Positions 39,659 to 49,009 of a DNA stretch of 64,000 nt are shown here, one piece after another (within the stretch, counting starts at the first letter, position 1; each line of letters starts with the position of its first letter). The DNA is from Debaryomyces hansenii CBS767 (taxonomy: Eukaryota; Ascomycota; Pichiomycetes; Serinales; Debaryomycetaceae). A model generated the notes under the pieces. It did not search any database and was not told the origin of the DNA. It worked only from the letters and a program-made list of their open reading frames with translations. Location: positions 310,001 through 374,000 of the forward strand of contig NC_006047.2 in assembly GCF_000006445.2 (NCBI RefSeq). Reading direction: 5' to 3'. The position numbers and the translations under genes were made by a program.

Positions 39659-40564
39659 TTATATATTGAGAGGAACTTCGTAGGAGTTTCTAGATGAGGA
39701 TATTTCATTTATTCTTAAGGAATTTATGCTGATGTTAATATTCTCAAGTTCGTTTGTAAAATCCAACTCTTTCATGAGCCGGATCAATTTTCCAACTTCA
39801 GCACGATTTGTCTCGAAACCCTTTAATTCGCCTAGGATCAAGGAGATATGATAGTCCTGCTCAATAGGGGACTGCTCGCTTGTTACATCAAGCAATTTGA
39901 TGTTATCAACGATTATCTGGTTTATATTTTTGAAAAATATAGTCGAGTCCGGGGTGAGGCGAACCTTACCAGCTATGAATATGCTATTTGTGGTGGAACT
40001 AGTATAGAAACTCAACTTCGGCTCAAAGTTCAAGGAAACGTATTTTTTTTCCTTGTTTTGAAGGCCTTCTTTCGTAGAAGTGGCCTGGAATAAAATCCGG
40101 TTGAGATTACTAATTCTTTCAGCCTCCTTGGAGTCCTCTTGTACCAAGCTTGCAGGAATAGGCATATTGGATAGGGACCCACTAACATTCTCGATATATT
40201 GTTTCATCTTGTAAGATTCTCCTCTGACATTCGGAAAGAGTGTAATATGGTGGCTTCTAAGCAACTGGTTGTTGGTCACACTGAACCGTCCATCCAAACC
40301 CTTCGACGGTGCACCCACAATGTTCCAATTGTACTTTTTACCCACTCCTGGGTTCCTAGTGTGCACATGTTTAATGGTTCTATTGCAAATCAGCTTCAAG
40401 TGGTTGAGGACCGAGAGAGATGGGTTCCAAGGAATATACACAAATATGCTCGACATGTCAAATTGGTTGGAATAATTTTGCAGATATATGTTTAGTTCGG
40501 GTACCGGAGGAAGCTCGTCGGTGTCAGAATCTTCAGAGGACGAGTAGTCGTATATATTTTCCAT
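39659..40564 (-). CDS. USB1: U6 snRNA 3' phosphodiesterase
   Basis: 301 aa (290 in S. cerevisiae). A 2H-type phosphoesterase that trims and finishes the U6 snRNA 3' end. Both catalytic tetrapeptides are visible: SHHITLF (about 103-109, HIT) and DYHISLILG (about 238, HIS), with IFIAGKV between them. The N-terminus is acidic (YDYSSSEDSDTDE), as in other Usb1 proteins. It follows GTS1 on the minus strand, 170 bases away. The residues around the first HxT fit the family. Confidence 0.88.
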   Translation of the reverse strand: MENIYDYSSSEDSDTDELPPVPELNIYLQNYSNQFDMSSIFVYIPWNPSLSVLNHLKLICNRTIKHVHTRNPGVGKKYNWNIVGAPSKGLDGRFSVTNNQLLRSHHITLFPNVRGESYKMKQYIENVSGSLSNMPIPASLVQEDSKEAERISNLNRILFQATSTKEGLQNKEKKYVSLNFEPKLSFYTSSTTNSIFIAGKVRLTPDSTIFFKNINQIIVDNIKLLDVTSEQSPIEQDYHISLILGELKGFETNRAEVGKLIRLMKELDFTNELENINISINSLRINEISSSRNSYEVPLNI

Positions 40565-41247
40565 ATCTTGTAGCCATCACCTGTGCAGCTCATTGGGACG
40601 TAAATGTCTGGGCATAACCTGTAAACAATCCAATTGGTTCCAAATCTGCAAAACTTAGAATATTGCTGGTTAATCTTTATTCCGCGCACGCGGTCTCTTA
40701 TGATCTTGTGGGACCGACTGTCTGACTATCGTTTAGCCATACGATTTATCCATTCGTGAGTCACGGTTTTCAATCATCCCTTCCGGCACGTAATAGAAGT
40801 CGCAAATTTATGTACTACCCCACATCAACGCTAATTCATATCTAAGCGAATTGGACAAAAAAGTTTCGCATCGCTCTGGATAATCGTTTATCCACAGATT
40901 GAAAAGTTATGACGAGCAATTATGTCCATAATGCAGATTGATTTTCTTGTAGTAAAGAGTGGGACATACCCCAAGAATAGCCTTTGATCGGTTTTGGGAC
41001 TTGTACCCCGGATTCCATACGTTCAACATTCAGCCTGCTCTATTGAAAGCCTTTGTTTGCTCGTATCATGATGCCCCGTAATCGTTCGTAAAAAATATTC
41101 GAGAAATTTTTTAACATATTAAATTTTACTCCGGGGATGATTAAACTCCTCCTGTCTGACGTTCATTTTACCGCAACGGGGATTAGTATATGAATAGAGA
41201 CAAGTATTTAATAAGAAGCTTTTTCTGATATTCTAAAGATTTAGTTT
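40565..41247. other. Upstream region of USB1 and the first sugar transporter
   Basis: 683 bases between divergent genes. On the transporter side there are two GGGG cores preceded by CC or AC (CTCCGGGG at 41129-41136 and CAACGGGG near 41175), possible Mig1-type carbon-repression sites though imperfect. No gene was recognised. It lacks the conserved element found upstream of transporters 2 and 3. Confidence 0.45.
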
Positions 41248-41337
41248 ATGGTTCAACAAGTTGAAGATAAGAAGACCGCAGACAATGGGAAAGAACGTAT
41301 TAAACAAATTAAAGAGAAGGCTTTCAAATGCCGGTGA
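41248..41337 (+). promoter_or_regulatory. uORF overlapping the start of sugar transporter 1
   Basis: A 29-codon ORF (MVQQVEDKKTADNGK...) starts 37 bases before the transporter ATG in a different frame, with T at -3. It ends at the TGA at 41335-41337 inside the transporter gene. It could lower translation by diverting scanning ribosomes, or it may be a former N-terminus put out of frame. Confidence 0.4.
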
Positions 41338-43039
41338 TTCGATGTCTATTAAGTCAGCGAAAGAAAATGAGACTCATATTCCTATTCCAAATGAGATCTA
41401 CAATTGGAAGATTGTTTTAGTTGCACTTGTTTCTGCATCTGCGGCTATCATCATTGGTTACGACTCAGGTTTTATTGGAGGCACTGTCTCGTTGGTAAGT
41501 TTCCAACAAGAGTTTGGTTTAGATAAGATGCTGCCAGATCAAAGTACCCTTATCACTGCTAATGTTGTTTCTGTGTTCCATGCTGGTGCTTTCTGGGGTT
41601 CATTAATTATGTACCCAATTGGTGAAGTTTTAGGTAGAAAGGCTGGGTTGATTATTTCTGGATTCTTGTTAACCTTTGGTGCTGCTATTACATTAATTGC
41701 AAATCAAGATAGAGGATTAGGAGCTATCTATGCAGGTCGAATCATTACTGGTATTGGTATTGGTGGGTGTTCAGGATTGGCTCCAATTTATATTTCTGAA
41801 ATCAGTCCTTCTTCCATCAGAGGTAAGTTAGTTGGATGCTGGGAATTATCGTGGCAAATTGGTGGTATCGTCGGATACTGGATCAATTACGGTGTCTTAG
41901 AACATATTCCAAATTCTACAAAACAATGGATTATTCCGTTTGCTATTCAATTAATTCCATCTGGTATTTTCTTCGGTTGTTTATTCCTCATTCCTGAATC
42001 ACCAAGATACTTGATCTCGAGAGGTAAGATGGCCAAGGCTAAGAAGAATTTAGCTTTCTTGAGAGGTTTGCCTGAGGATCACGAATATTCCTTACATGAA
42101 ATTGATATCTTTACCACTGATATTGAAGAAAGAATTGCTAAGATCGGAAATGGGTTCTTTGCTCCAATTGTTGAAATTTTTACAAATAAGAAATTAATTT
42201 ATAGATTATTCTTATCAACTGCATTATTTCCAATGCAAAATGGTTCTGGTATTAATGCTATTAACTACTATTCTCCAACCGTTTTTAAGTCTTTAGGCGT
42301 TAGTGGCCCTAATGCTGGTTTATTGTCTACTGGTATCTTCGGTATATTAAAAGGATTTGCATCTGTTATTTGGATTTTCTTCGTGGTGGAAATAATGGGT
42401 CGTCGTACTGCCTTGATTTGGTTCTCAATTCCATGTTCGCTTTGTATGTGGTATATTGGTGCATACATCAAGATTTCAGACCCAGCCGCAAGATTAGCAT
42501 CCGGTAATACTAAGATGGATGCCGGTGGTAAGGCTGCGCAGGCTTTATTATACATTTGGACTATCTTCTACGGGGCTTCATGGAACGGTACTCCATGGGT
42601 TATTAATTCAGAGATTTTTTCTCAGGAAGTTAGAACTTTCACTCAGGCTGTTAACTCTTCTTCGAACTGGTTCTGGGCTTTCATTATGGGAAGATTTACT
42701 GGGAGAGCCTTTGAAGCAACCTCATACGGGTTATACTTCTTATTTGGGGCATGTATGATTGTGTTTCCTATTATCATTTTCTTCTTTTACCCTGAAACCA
42801 AGGGTGTTCCATTAGAAGCTATCGACCACTTGTTCGAAGTTCCAGCCTGGAGAGCAAGAGAATACGCATTAGATAAATTCGAAAGAGAATATGAAAATGG
42901 AGAATTAATCCAAGAACATGCTCATGAAGTAAATGCACATGGTTCTGTTACATCAGATGACGAAAAAGTTGGGGGTGTTCAAATCAATGTAACAAATGGA
43001 AGTTCATTTGCATCTAACTCTATCAACGACAGAACATGA
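41285..43039 (+). CDS. MFS sugar transporter, copy 1 of 3
   Basis: 584 aa from the ATG at 41285. The frame is open upstream only to a TTG, and the three paralogues align from this point (MGKNVLNKLKRRLSNAGDSMS). Twelve-helix sugar-porter family. Visible motifs are GYDSGFIGG in helix 1, GEVLGRKAG in loop 2-3, a PESPR motif before the central loop, NYYSPT in helix 7, GRR in loop 8-9 and PETKG after helix 12. It therefore moves a sugar or polyol by uniport or proton symport; the substrate cannot be read from sequence. It is closest to copy 3, with near-identical C-terminal regions and a shared 3' element. Confidence 0.93.
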   Translation: MGKNVLNKLKRRLSNAGDSMSIKSAKENETHIPIPNEIYNWKIVLVALVSASAAIIIGYDSGFIGGTVSLVSFQQEFGLDKMLPDQSTLITANVVSVFHAGAFWGSLIMYPIGEVLGRKAGLIISGFLLTFGAAITLIANQDRGLGAIYAGRIITGIGIGGCSGLAPIYISEISPSSIRGKLVGCWELSWQIGGIVGYWINYGVLEHIPNSTKQWIIPFAIQLIPSGIFFGCLFLIPESPRYLISRGKMAKAKKNLAFLRGLPEDHEYSLHEIDIFTTDIEERIAKIGNGFFAPIVEIFTNKKLIYRLFLSTALFPMQNGSGINAINYYSPTVFKSLGVSGPNAGLLSTGIFGILKGFASVIWIFFVVEIMGRRTALIWFSIPCSLCMWYIGAYIKISDPAARLASGNTKMDAGGKAAQALLYIWTIFYGASWNGTPWVINSEIFSQEVRTFTQAVNSSSNWFWAFIMGRFTGRAFEATSYGLYFLFGACMIVFPIIIFFFYPETKGVPLEAIDHLFEVPAWRAREYALDKFEREYENGELIQEHAHEVNAHGSVTSDDEKVGGVQINVTNGSSFASNSINDRT

Positions 43040-43073
43040 GTTCATTTTAAATTTAGAATATGCTTTGAAAGAT

Positions 43074-43094
43074 GATTATTTAGCTGGCTAATCA
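43074..43094 (+). repeat. 3' element shared by transporters 1 and 3 (copy 1)
   Basis: 21 bases lying 35 bases after the stop match 48224-48244 at 18 of 21 positions, with an identical core TAGCTGGCTA. Copy 2 lacks it. Confidence 0.75.
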
Positions 43095-43577
43095 ATTATT
43101 TGTTCCAATTTCATGCGACTGTATTTCTATAGTACAATACGATATAACAATGATATTACTGTGAAAAAAAGGCCGACTCCTATTCGTAAGCACACAATCA
43201 TCCAAATACCCAGAGAGGTACTATGAAATAGAATGACCCGAAGAATTGGTATGTGACCTTCGCCGTAACTCCATTTGAAAAGTGTATTCCCTAATATTCT
43301 TCCTACGGGTAACCGTTTATGCGCAGAAAGAAAAAAAGATCTTCCTAGACTTTTTGAATTCATACCGGATTTATGTCATACCAAGCCAACAATCTATATT
43401 TGTCATTTTCTGCTTACCTGTACATTAAATGTAATCTGATTCGCAGAGTTGTTGCATAGTAACTCTATAGCGACGACTGTATGCAACGCAACTATTGTAC
43501 AGCATCGGCTAAATTTTTTTGAATCATAGTTCTTGCGGTGGGTGAATCAAGACACAGGACTCGAATTAAACAATACT

Positions 43578-43629
43578 CCGAACCCCAGGATAACAGTTTT
43601 GCCCAGTTTTGCCTGTTGAAATAAGGTTC
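43578..43629 (+). promoter_or_regulatory. Conserved promoter element of transporter 2, with 10-bp tandem duplication
   Basis: CCAGGATAACAGTTTTGCC with its flanks (CCGAACC before, AAATAAGGTT after) is shared with the promoter of transporter 3 at 46324-46360. Here CAGTTTTGCC is directly duplicated (43594-43603 and 43604-43613). It lies about 95-145 bases before the ATG. It includes a reverse CTGGGG core. Confidence 0.8.
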
Positions 43630-43714
43630 ATTTATTTCCGTTCCATAGATCGCTTAGAAGTATTTTAAATATCTAAGATCTCGAGATTATATTTTAAAAA
43701 TTTTTTAAGTACCC

Positions 43715-43732
43715 ATGAAATATGAAGCATAA
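43715..43732 (+). promoter_or_regulatory. Five-codon uORF overlapping the start of sugar transporter 2
   Basis: ATG AAA TAT GAA GCA TAA overlaps the main ATG at 43722 in another frame. Its ATG has C at -3 (weak) while the main ATG has A at -3. Termination just past the main ATG could permit some backward reinitiation. Confidence 0.35.
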
Positions 43733-45407
43733 GATATTTAGTAGATTAAAGAGACTGGTCTCGAATGCAGGCGACTCGATGTCGGTGAAATCCATCAAAG
43801 ACGACGATGGTCATATCCCGATTCCCAGGGAAATATATAACTGGAAGATCGTTTTGGTAGCGATTACAGCAGCATCAGCAGCAATCATTATAGGGTACGA
43901 TACTGGTTTCATCGGAGGCACTGTTGAATTGGAAAGTTTCCAGAAAGAATTTGGTATGGATAAAATGTCATCTGATGAAAGATCGTTGGTTAGTGCCAAC
44001 GTTGTATCTATCTTCCACGCAGGTGCCTTTTGGGGAGCTTTACTGATGTACCCAATAGGTGAATTATTTGGTAGAAAGGTCGGGTTGATTGTATCTGGAT
44101 TCATCTTGACTTTAGGATGCGCCATTGCGATGATCTCAAATAATGAAAGAGGATTAGGAGCAGTATATGCCGGGAGAGTTTTGAGTGGTTTTGGAATTGG
44201 AGGTTGTTCAGGATTGGCACCAATCTATATTTCAGAAATCAGTCCAGCATCAATTAGAGGTAAACTAGTTGGATGCTTCGAATTGTCATGGCAAGTCGGA
44301 GGTATCGTCGGATACTGGATTAACTTTGGTGTACAAGAAAACCAACCTATTTCTACCAAACAGTGGCTCATTCCGTTTGCGATTCAGTTGGTACCTGCTG
44401 GCATGTTCTGGATATTAACATTTGTAATTCCTGAGTCTCCAAGATTTTTGGTTTCAAAAGGAAAGATCGAAAAAGCAAGAAAAAACTTAGCTTTCTTGAG
44501 AGACTTACCTGAAGAACATGAATACTCACTACACGAAATGGACCTTTTCATTGCTGATTCAGAGAAAAAATCTAAAATTGGTACTGGGTTTTTTGCGCCT
44601 ATAAAAGAAGTATTTACAAGTAAAAAGCTTCTCTATAGACTATTATTATCGACCTCATTATTCCCAATGCAAAATGGTACTGGTATAAATGCTATTACAT
44701 ATTATTCTCCTACTGTTTTCAAATCGTTAGGGATGGATGGTTCAAGTGCAGGTTTACTTTCGACTGGTATTTTTGGTATTATAAAGGGGGTTTCTGCATT
44801 ATTTTGGATGTTTTTCATCGTCGATAACTTAGGACGTCGGTTTGCTTTGATTGTAATGTCGGTTCCATTATCACTTTGTATGTGGTATATCGGTGCCTAC
44901 GTTTACGTTGCCGACCCAGCCTCTAGGTTAGCGTCTGGTAACACTGAAATGGATGCTGGAGGGAAAACTGCCCAAGGATTATTGTACATTTGGAGTGTGG
45001 CGTACGCCATGTCATGGAATGGTACTCCGTGGATTATAAACTCAGAAATCTTTTCCCAAGAAGTTAGGACTTTCACATCCGCCATTAATGCATCCTCAAA
45101 CTGGTTTTGGTCGTTCATTATGAGTAGATTTACCGGAAAAGCCTTCGAAGCTACATCATATGGGTTATACTTCTTATTTGCTTCCTGTATGGTATTATTC
45201 CCATGCGTGGTTTACATGCTATACCCGGAAACAAAGGAAGTGCCGTTAGAGGCAATTGACTATTTATTTGAGGTTCCGGCTTGGAGAGCAAGAGATTACG
45301 CTATGAGCAAATTCGAAATCGAATATGAGGGCCAATACACAGCAGACCCTTCGAGCTCAGAACAATCCTTTCATGAAGCGCACTTCCCTGATAAAGGAAA
45401 TTCATAG
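43722..45407 (+). CDS. MFS sugar transporter, copy 2 of 3 (most diverged)
   Basis: 561 aa, sugar-porter family. It has the same motif set as its neighbours: GYDTGFIGG, GELFGRKVG, PESPRFL, TYYSPT and NLGRR. The terminal motif reads PETKE instead of PETKG. Its C-terminal tail is shorter, and several loops differ from copies 1 and 3 (for example DSEKKSKIGTGFF and MSVPLSLCMWYIG). It therefore probably differs in substrate or expression. The start is the ATG matching the conserved paralogue N-terminus (RLKR.VSNAGDSMS). Confidence 0.93.
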   Translation: MKHKIFSRLKRLVSNAGDSMSVKSIKDDDGHIPIPREIYNWKIVLVAITAASAAIIIGYDTGFIGGTVELESFQKEFGMDKMSSDERSLVSANVVSIFHAGAFWGALLMYPIGELFGRKVGLIVSGFILTLGCAIAMISNNERGLGAVYAGRVLSGFGIGGCSGLAPIYISEISPASIRGKLVGCFELSWQVGGIVGYWINFGVQENQPISTKQWLIPFAIQLVPAGMFWILTFVIPESPRFLVSKGKIEKARKNLAFLRDLPEEHEYSLHEMDLFIADSEKKSKIGTGFFAPIKEVFTSKKLLYRLLLSTSLFPMQNGTGINAITYYSPTVFKSLGMDGSSAGLLSTGIFGIIKGVSALFWMFFIVDNLGRRFALIVMSVPLSLCMWYIGAYVYVADPASRLASGNTEMDAGGKTAQGLLYIWSVAYAMSWNGTPWIINSEIFSQEVRTFTSAINASSNWFWSFIMSRFTGKAFEATSYGLYFLFASCMVLFPCVVYMLYPETKEVPLEAIDYLFEVPAWRARDYAMSKFEIEYEGQYTADPSSSEQSFHEAHFPDKGNS

Positions 45408-46436
45408 AATTTTTGCACGATGGAACTACACGGCCATCTCGCTGAGGGCCATCTAGAACTACACTTTCCCTATTCATCTGAATGCTGAGCCGTATTTCTG
45501 GTATATTTATATTTATATAACGATAGAATAAATTGATAGCCAACTTTCATTTCCACTAGTCAAATTATGTCGTAATGAACATTGTCGATGATAGTCTTAC
45601 TTCTACATAAACTACAGTTTACATTGACCATCTACTCATCGGTTGACACTGTCTATTCATATTACTCAATGTCTTATCATCGTTTATCCAGCGGATACAT
45701 ACATTGTTCAACGTTTATTATGTCGCATCTCCTGTAATGTAGGTCATATTTTTCATGTAGCTGCAACGTTTGGGACTTAAGTGGGGTGCAGCAAGTTAGC
45801 CAGGTGTCTACCACTGCCCATTAGTGACACTCATATTTACTAATCTTATAGTATGTGTAAACCTTACACATTCACGAATCGTACATATGAGACGTAATCT
45901 TGACGACATCTTGACTATCCCACTAAATCCTAGCTCGAATTATCAATCGAAGAATCTTGTCGCAAAATTTCCTCCCAAGGTCCGAGAAATATACTCGAAG
46001 CGGGGGTTATTTCTCCGTAAGGTAATACACGACGTTTATCTGCGAATACGAGAAGATTTGAAAGTAAAATTCGCGGCAAACTCATTTTATGCCGGAAATA
46101 TACCTTCGGAACATATCAATAATACAGTTTGCAATTCCGATGAGTGGTGAAAAGGTGGTGTAAAGGTGGGGACGCGGCTAAATCCATAACTATAGTTTAC
46201 GTAATATTTTTTGCATCCATACATCACATTACCCCATAATTAATGAGTGAGTAATGATCATTGTAGAAATGTCGTCAAATTTTTCAGCAAATTTTCAGGT
46301 ATTAACAAGAAATAAATAATTTTCCGACCCCAGGATAACAGTTTTGCCTAAAAAATAAGGTTTGAAGAGAAATAGAAATTAAGCGTTAGGCGAATATTAG
46401 ATACTTTTATATAAAAAGCCAAATTTTCATAGATTT
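45408..46436. other. Intergenic region between sugar transporters 2 and 3
   Basis: 1029 bases. Contents: a direct repeat GGCCATCT-7 bases-GGCCATCT near 45433; an 87-codon ORF from the ATG at 45887 to 46150 (MRRNLDDILTIPLNPSS...) of ordinary composition but unknown family, which I do not call a gene; and the promoter element at 46324-46360. Confidence 0.45.
46324..46360 (+). promoter_or_regulatory. Conserved promoter element of transporter 3
   Basis: CCAGGATAACAGTTTTGCC preceded by CCGACC and followed by AAATAAGGTT matches the element upstream of transporter 2, but without the 10-bp duplication. It lies 77-113 bases before the first ATG. The surrounding intergenic DNA is otherwise dissimilar, so this block is probably constrained or recently copied. 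Confidence 0.8.
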
Positions 46437-48200
46437 ATGAACGATATTAATTTGGAAAGTTGTACGCAAAAGCCTAACATGAACCATAAGCTAATTAATA
46501 AGTTAAAGAGAAGAGTGTCTAGTGCAGGAGACTCGATGTCCATCAAGTCAGCTAGAGAACAGGCAGATCATGTTCCTATTCCAGATGCAATCTACAACTA
46601 TAAGTTGGTTATTGTTGCAGTCACAGCAGCAGCTGCTGCTGTGATTATTGGGTACGATGCTGGTTTCATTGGGGGAACTGTGTCGTTGGAAAGTTTTAAG
46701 CAAGAGTTTGGCATGGACAAAATGTCGAGTGACCAAGCCACGCTTATTGAAGCAAATGTTGTGTCTGTTTTTCAGGCTGGTGCATTCTGGGGAGCATTAA
46801 TGATGTACCCAGTGGGGGAAATTTTTGGTAGAAAGGTAGGTTTAATTATTTCTGGGTTCTTATTGACGTTCGGTGCGGCTATTTCTTTAATTTCGAACAA
46901 AGACACTGGTTTAGGGGCTATTTATGCCGGTAGAGTGTTGACTGGTGTTGGTATCGGTGGATGTTCCGGACTTGCGCCAATTTATGTGTCAGAAATCAGT
47001 CCTGCTGCTGTCAGAGGTAAGTTAGTTGGGTGCTGGGAGTTATCATGGCAAATTGGAGGTATTATTGGGTATTGGATTAACTATGGTGTGCTACAAAATA
47101 TTCCAACCTCGAAGAAACAGTGGCTCATTCCCTTTGCTATCCAATTAATTCCATCTGGGTTATTCTGGATTGGTGCTTGTATTATCCCTGAATCGCCTAG
47201 ATTTTTAGTCTCGAAGGGTAAAATGGAAAAGGCTAGAAAGAACTTGGCATATTTAAGAAATATCCCTGAAGATCATGAATATTCTCACCACGAAATCGAT
47301 GTTTTCACTAAGGATATCCAAGAAAGAAGAGCTAAGATTGGTGATGGTTTCTTTGCCCCAATTTTAGCTATTGTCAAAAGTAAGAAGTTGCTCATCAGAT
47401 TACTTATGTCTACTTCTTTATTCCCAATGCAAAATGGTTCTGGTATTAATGCCATCACTTATTATTCTCCTACCGTTTTCAAGTCTTTAGGTGTTAGTGG
47501 TTCTGATGCGGGATTGTTATCCACGGGTATTTTTGGTATTATTAAGGCATTTGCTTCAGTTGTTTGGATCTTCTTCATTGTTGATTTAATGGGTCGTCGT
47601 TCTTCATTAATTTGGTTCTCAGTACCATGTTCACTCTGCATGTGGTATATTGGAGCATACGTTTATGTTGCAGACCCAGCCGCAAGATTAGCAACTGGTG
47701 ATACTCAAATGGATGCTGGTGGTAAGGCAGCTCAAGGATTATTATATATTTGGACCTTTTTTTACGGGGCCTCGTGGAACGGTACTCCATGGGTTATTAA
47801 TTCTGAAATTTTTTCCCAAGACGTTAGAACATTCACTCAAGCTATTAATGCTGCATCTAACTGGTTTTGGGCCTTCATTATGGGTAGATTTACTGGACAA
47901 GCATTCGAGGCCACTTCGTACGGTTTGTACTTCGTATTTGCTGCATGTATGATTGTATTCCCATTATTTATTTTCTTCTTTTACCCTGAAACTAAGGGTG
48001 TTCCATTAGAAGCTATCGACCACTTGTTCGAAGTACCAGCTTGGAGAGCAAGAGAATATGCTATGGAAAAATACGATGCTGAATTCGAAGGTGGTGAATT
48101 TCAGGAGGACGATTTCGCTTCATACCCATCATCACACGAAGAAAAGGTAGGTGCTGCTACTAATGTTACAGTAAATACTGATCCTTCTGATAATAGATAA
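46437..48200 (+). CDS. MFS sugar transporter, copy 3 of 3
   Basis: 587 aa from the first ATG. An in-frame ATG at 46479 (MNHKLINKLKRRVSSAGDSMS) matches the start of the other two copies and has A at -3, whereas the first ATG has T at -3. The shorter 573-aa form is thus plausible, or both forms are made. Sugar-porter motifs are GYDAGFIGG, GEIFGRKVG, PESPRFL, TYYSPT, LMGRRSS and PETKG. It is very similar to copy 1 through the last 120 residues (PETKGVPLEAIDHLFE). Confidence 0.93.
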   Translation: MNDINLESCTQKPNMNHKLINKLKRRVSSAGDSMSIKSAREQADHVPIPDAIYNYKLVIVAVTAAAAAVIIGYDAGFIGGTVSLESFKQEFGMDKMSSDQATLIEANVVSVFQAGAFWGALMMYPVGEIFGRKVGLIISGFLLTFGAAISLISNKDTGLGAIYAGRVLTGVGIGGCSGLAPIYVSEISPAAVRGKLVGCWELSWQIGGIIGYWINYGVLQNIPTSKKQWLIPFAIQLIPSGLFWIGACIIPESPRFLVSKGKMEKARKNLAYLRNIPEDHEYSHHEIDVFTKDIQERRAKIGDGFFAPILAIVKSKKLLIRLLMSTSLFPMQNGSGINAITYYSPTVFKSLGVSGSDAGLLSTGIFGIIKAFASVVWIFFIVDLMGRRSSLIWFSVPCSLCMWYIGAYVYVADPAARLATGDTQMDAGGKAAQGLLYIWTFFYGASWNGTPWVINSEIFSQDVRTFTQAINAASNWFWAFIMGRFTGQAFEATSYGLYFVFAACMIVFPLFIFFFYPETKGVPLEAIDHLFEVPAWRAREYAMEKYDAEFEGGEFQEDDFASYPSSHEEKVGAATNVTVNTDPSDNR

Positions 48201-48223
48201 TTGAAGCTTAAAAAACTCAACTG

Positions 48224-48244
48224 ATTAATTAGCTGGCTAGTTAG
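48224..48244 (+). repeat. 3' element shared by transporters 1 and 3 (copy 3)
   Basis: It lies 24 bases after the stop of copy 3 and pairs with 43074-43094 (18/21 identical, core TAGCTGGCTA). Confidence 0.75.
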
Positions 48245-48622
48245 ATAAGATTTTTGGTGATTTCACATAGTACATAAATGCATTATAGATATTTAACCTT
48301 CTTGTAGCTTATACTTGTTTGATTCGCTTTGGTTTGGCCATCGTTTTGTTCAAATGAAGTCTATCTAATAGTTATCTAGTTTTGTGTCATCATCAACTAA
48401 CAGGTACTCGGGATCACAATACTGAAGGATTTATACTATTATCAACCGCTCACTAGCATTGGAATCCTTTTGTTTATCTATGAAAACAGTTCGCATGGCT
48501 TATATTGATATTATATTTGATTTACTATTGAGTTTCATTCAAACCTGAAAAACAGTGTTTGAAGGTTTTTATTATTTTTGCAATTAATAGTGTTTTTCGA
48601 ACACGGTTGTATTTTGTCTAAG

Positions 48623-48658
48623 ATTTCATAAATTTCATAGATTTCATAGATTTCAAAA
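48623..48658. repeat. Four-unit 9-bp tandem repeat (ATTTCATAG)
   Basis: Units ATTTCATAA, ATTTCATAG, ATTTCATAG and ATTTCAAAA are contiguous. It lies in non-coding DNA upstream of MND1. Confidence 0.9.
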
Positions 48659-49009
48659 CTTTTCACAAAATAAGCAAGCATAATAACCAACAATCCAATG
48701 CTTGTGCTCAAACGGGAAATTTCTCTTCAAGAAGTCTATGAAGCCTATTTCAAATATCAGTAGATTATTATATATTTGTCATGATTTTTGAGCAATGATT
48801 TGGGTCTAAAGAAGCATACACCTATATGAACTAAGCCTAAATGAATAGAATGTTAAAGTCACTCCACCCTTTCTTTCTTTCTCTCTGTATACTTATATAA
48901 AAAATTGCAGCGGTTTATAGGAGTATAAAAGGGAACAAATTCTCAGTTTCTCGTTTTGCAACAGTTTCAAAATACTAGATAAATTAAAGGAGAATAACAA
49001 TATTCCAAA

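Larger units (their letters stand above)
43040..43721. other. Intergenic region between sugar transporters 1 and 2
   Basis: 682 bases. They contain the 3' element shared with copy 3 and the 5' element shared with copy 3's promoter (both listed). A five-codon out-of-frame uORF lies at 43715-43732. One 78-codon minus-strand ORF at 43127-43363 has hydrophobic stretches, but I do not recognise it. Confidence 0.5.
48201..49009. other. Intergenic region transporter 3 / MND1
   Basis: 809 bases. It holds the shared 3' element (48224-48244), a four-unit 9-bp repeat (48623-48658) and a pyrimidine-rich tract (CTTTCTTTCTTTCTCTC) near 48870 before a TATAAAA at about 48896. No gene was recognised. Confidence 0.5.

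Noticed and set aside
43127..43363. 78-codon minus-strand ORF with hydrophobic segments between transporters 1 and 2
   Set aside because: Starts with ATG and has a helix-like stretch, but shows no similarity I recognise and overlaps the shared 3'/5' element zone.
45887..46150. 87-codon ORF between transporters 2 and 3
   Set aside because: Ordinary composition but no recognisable family, no signal or domain, and it lies in a regulatory spacer. Worth a conservation test but not called.
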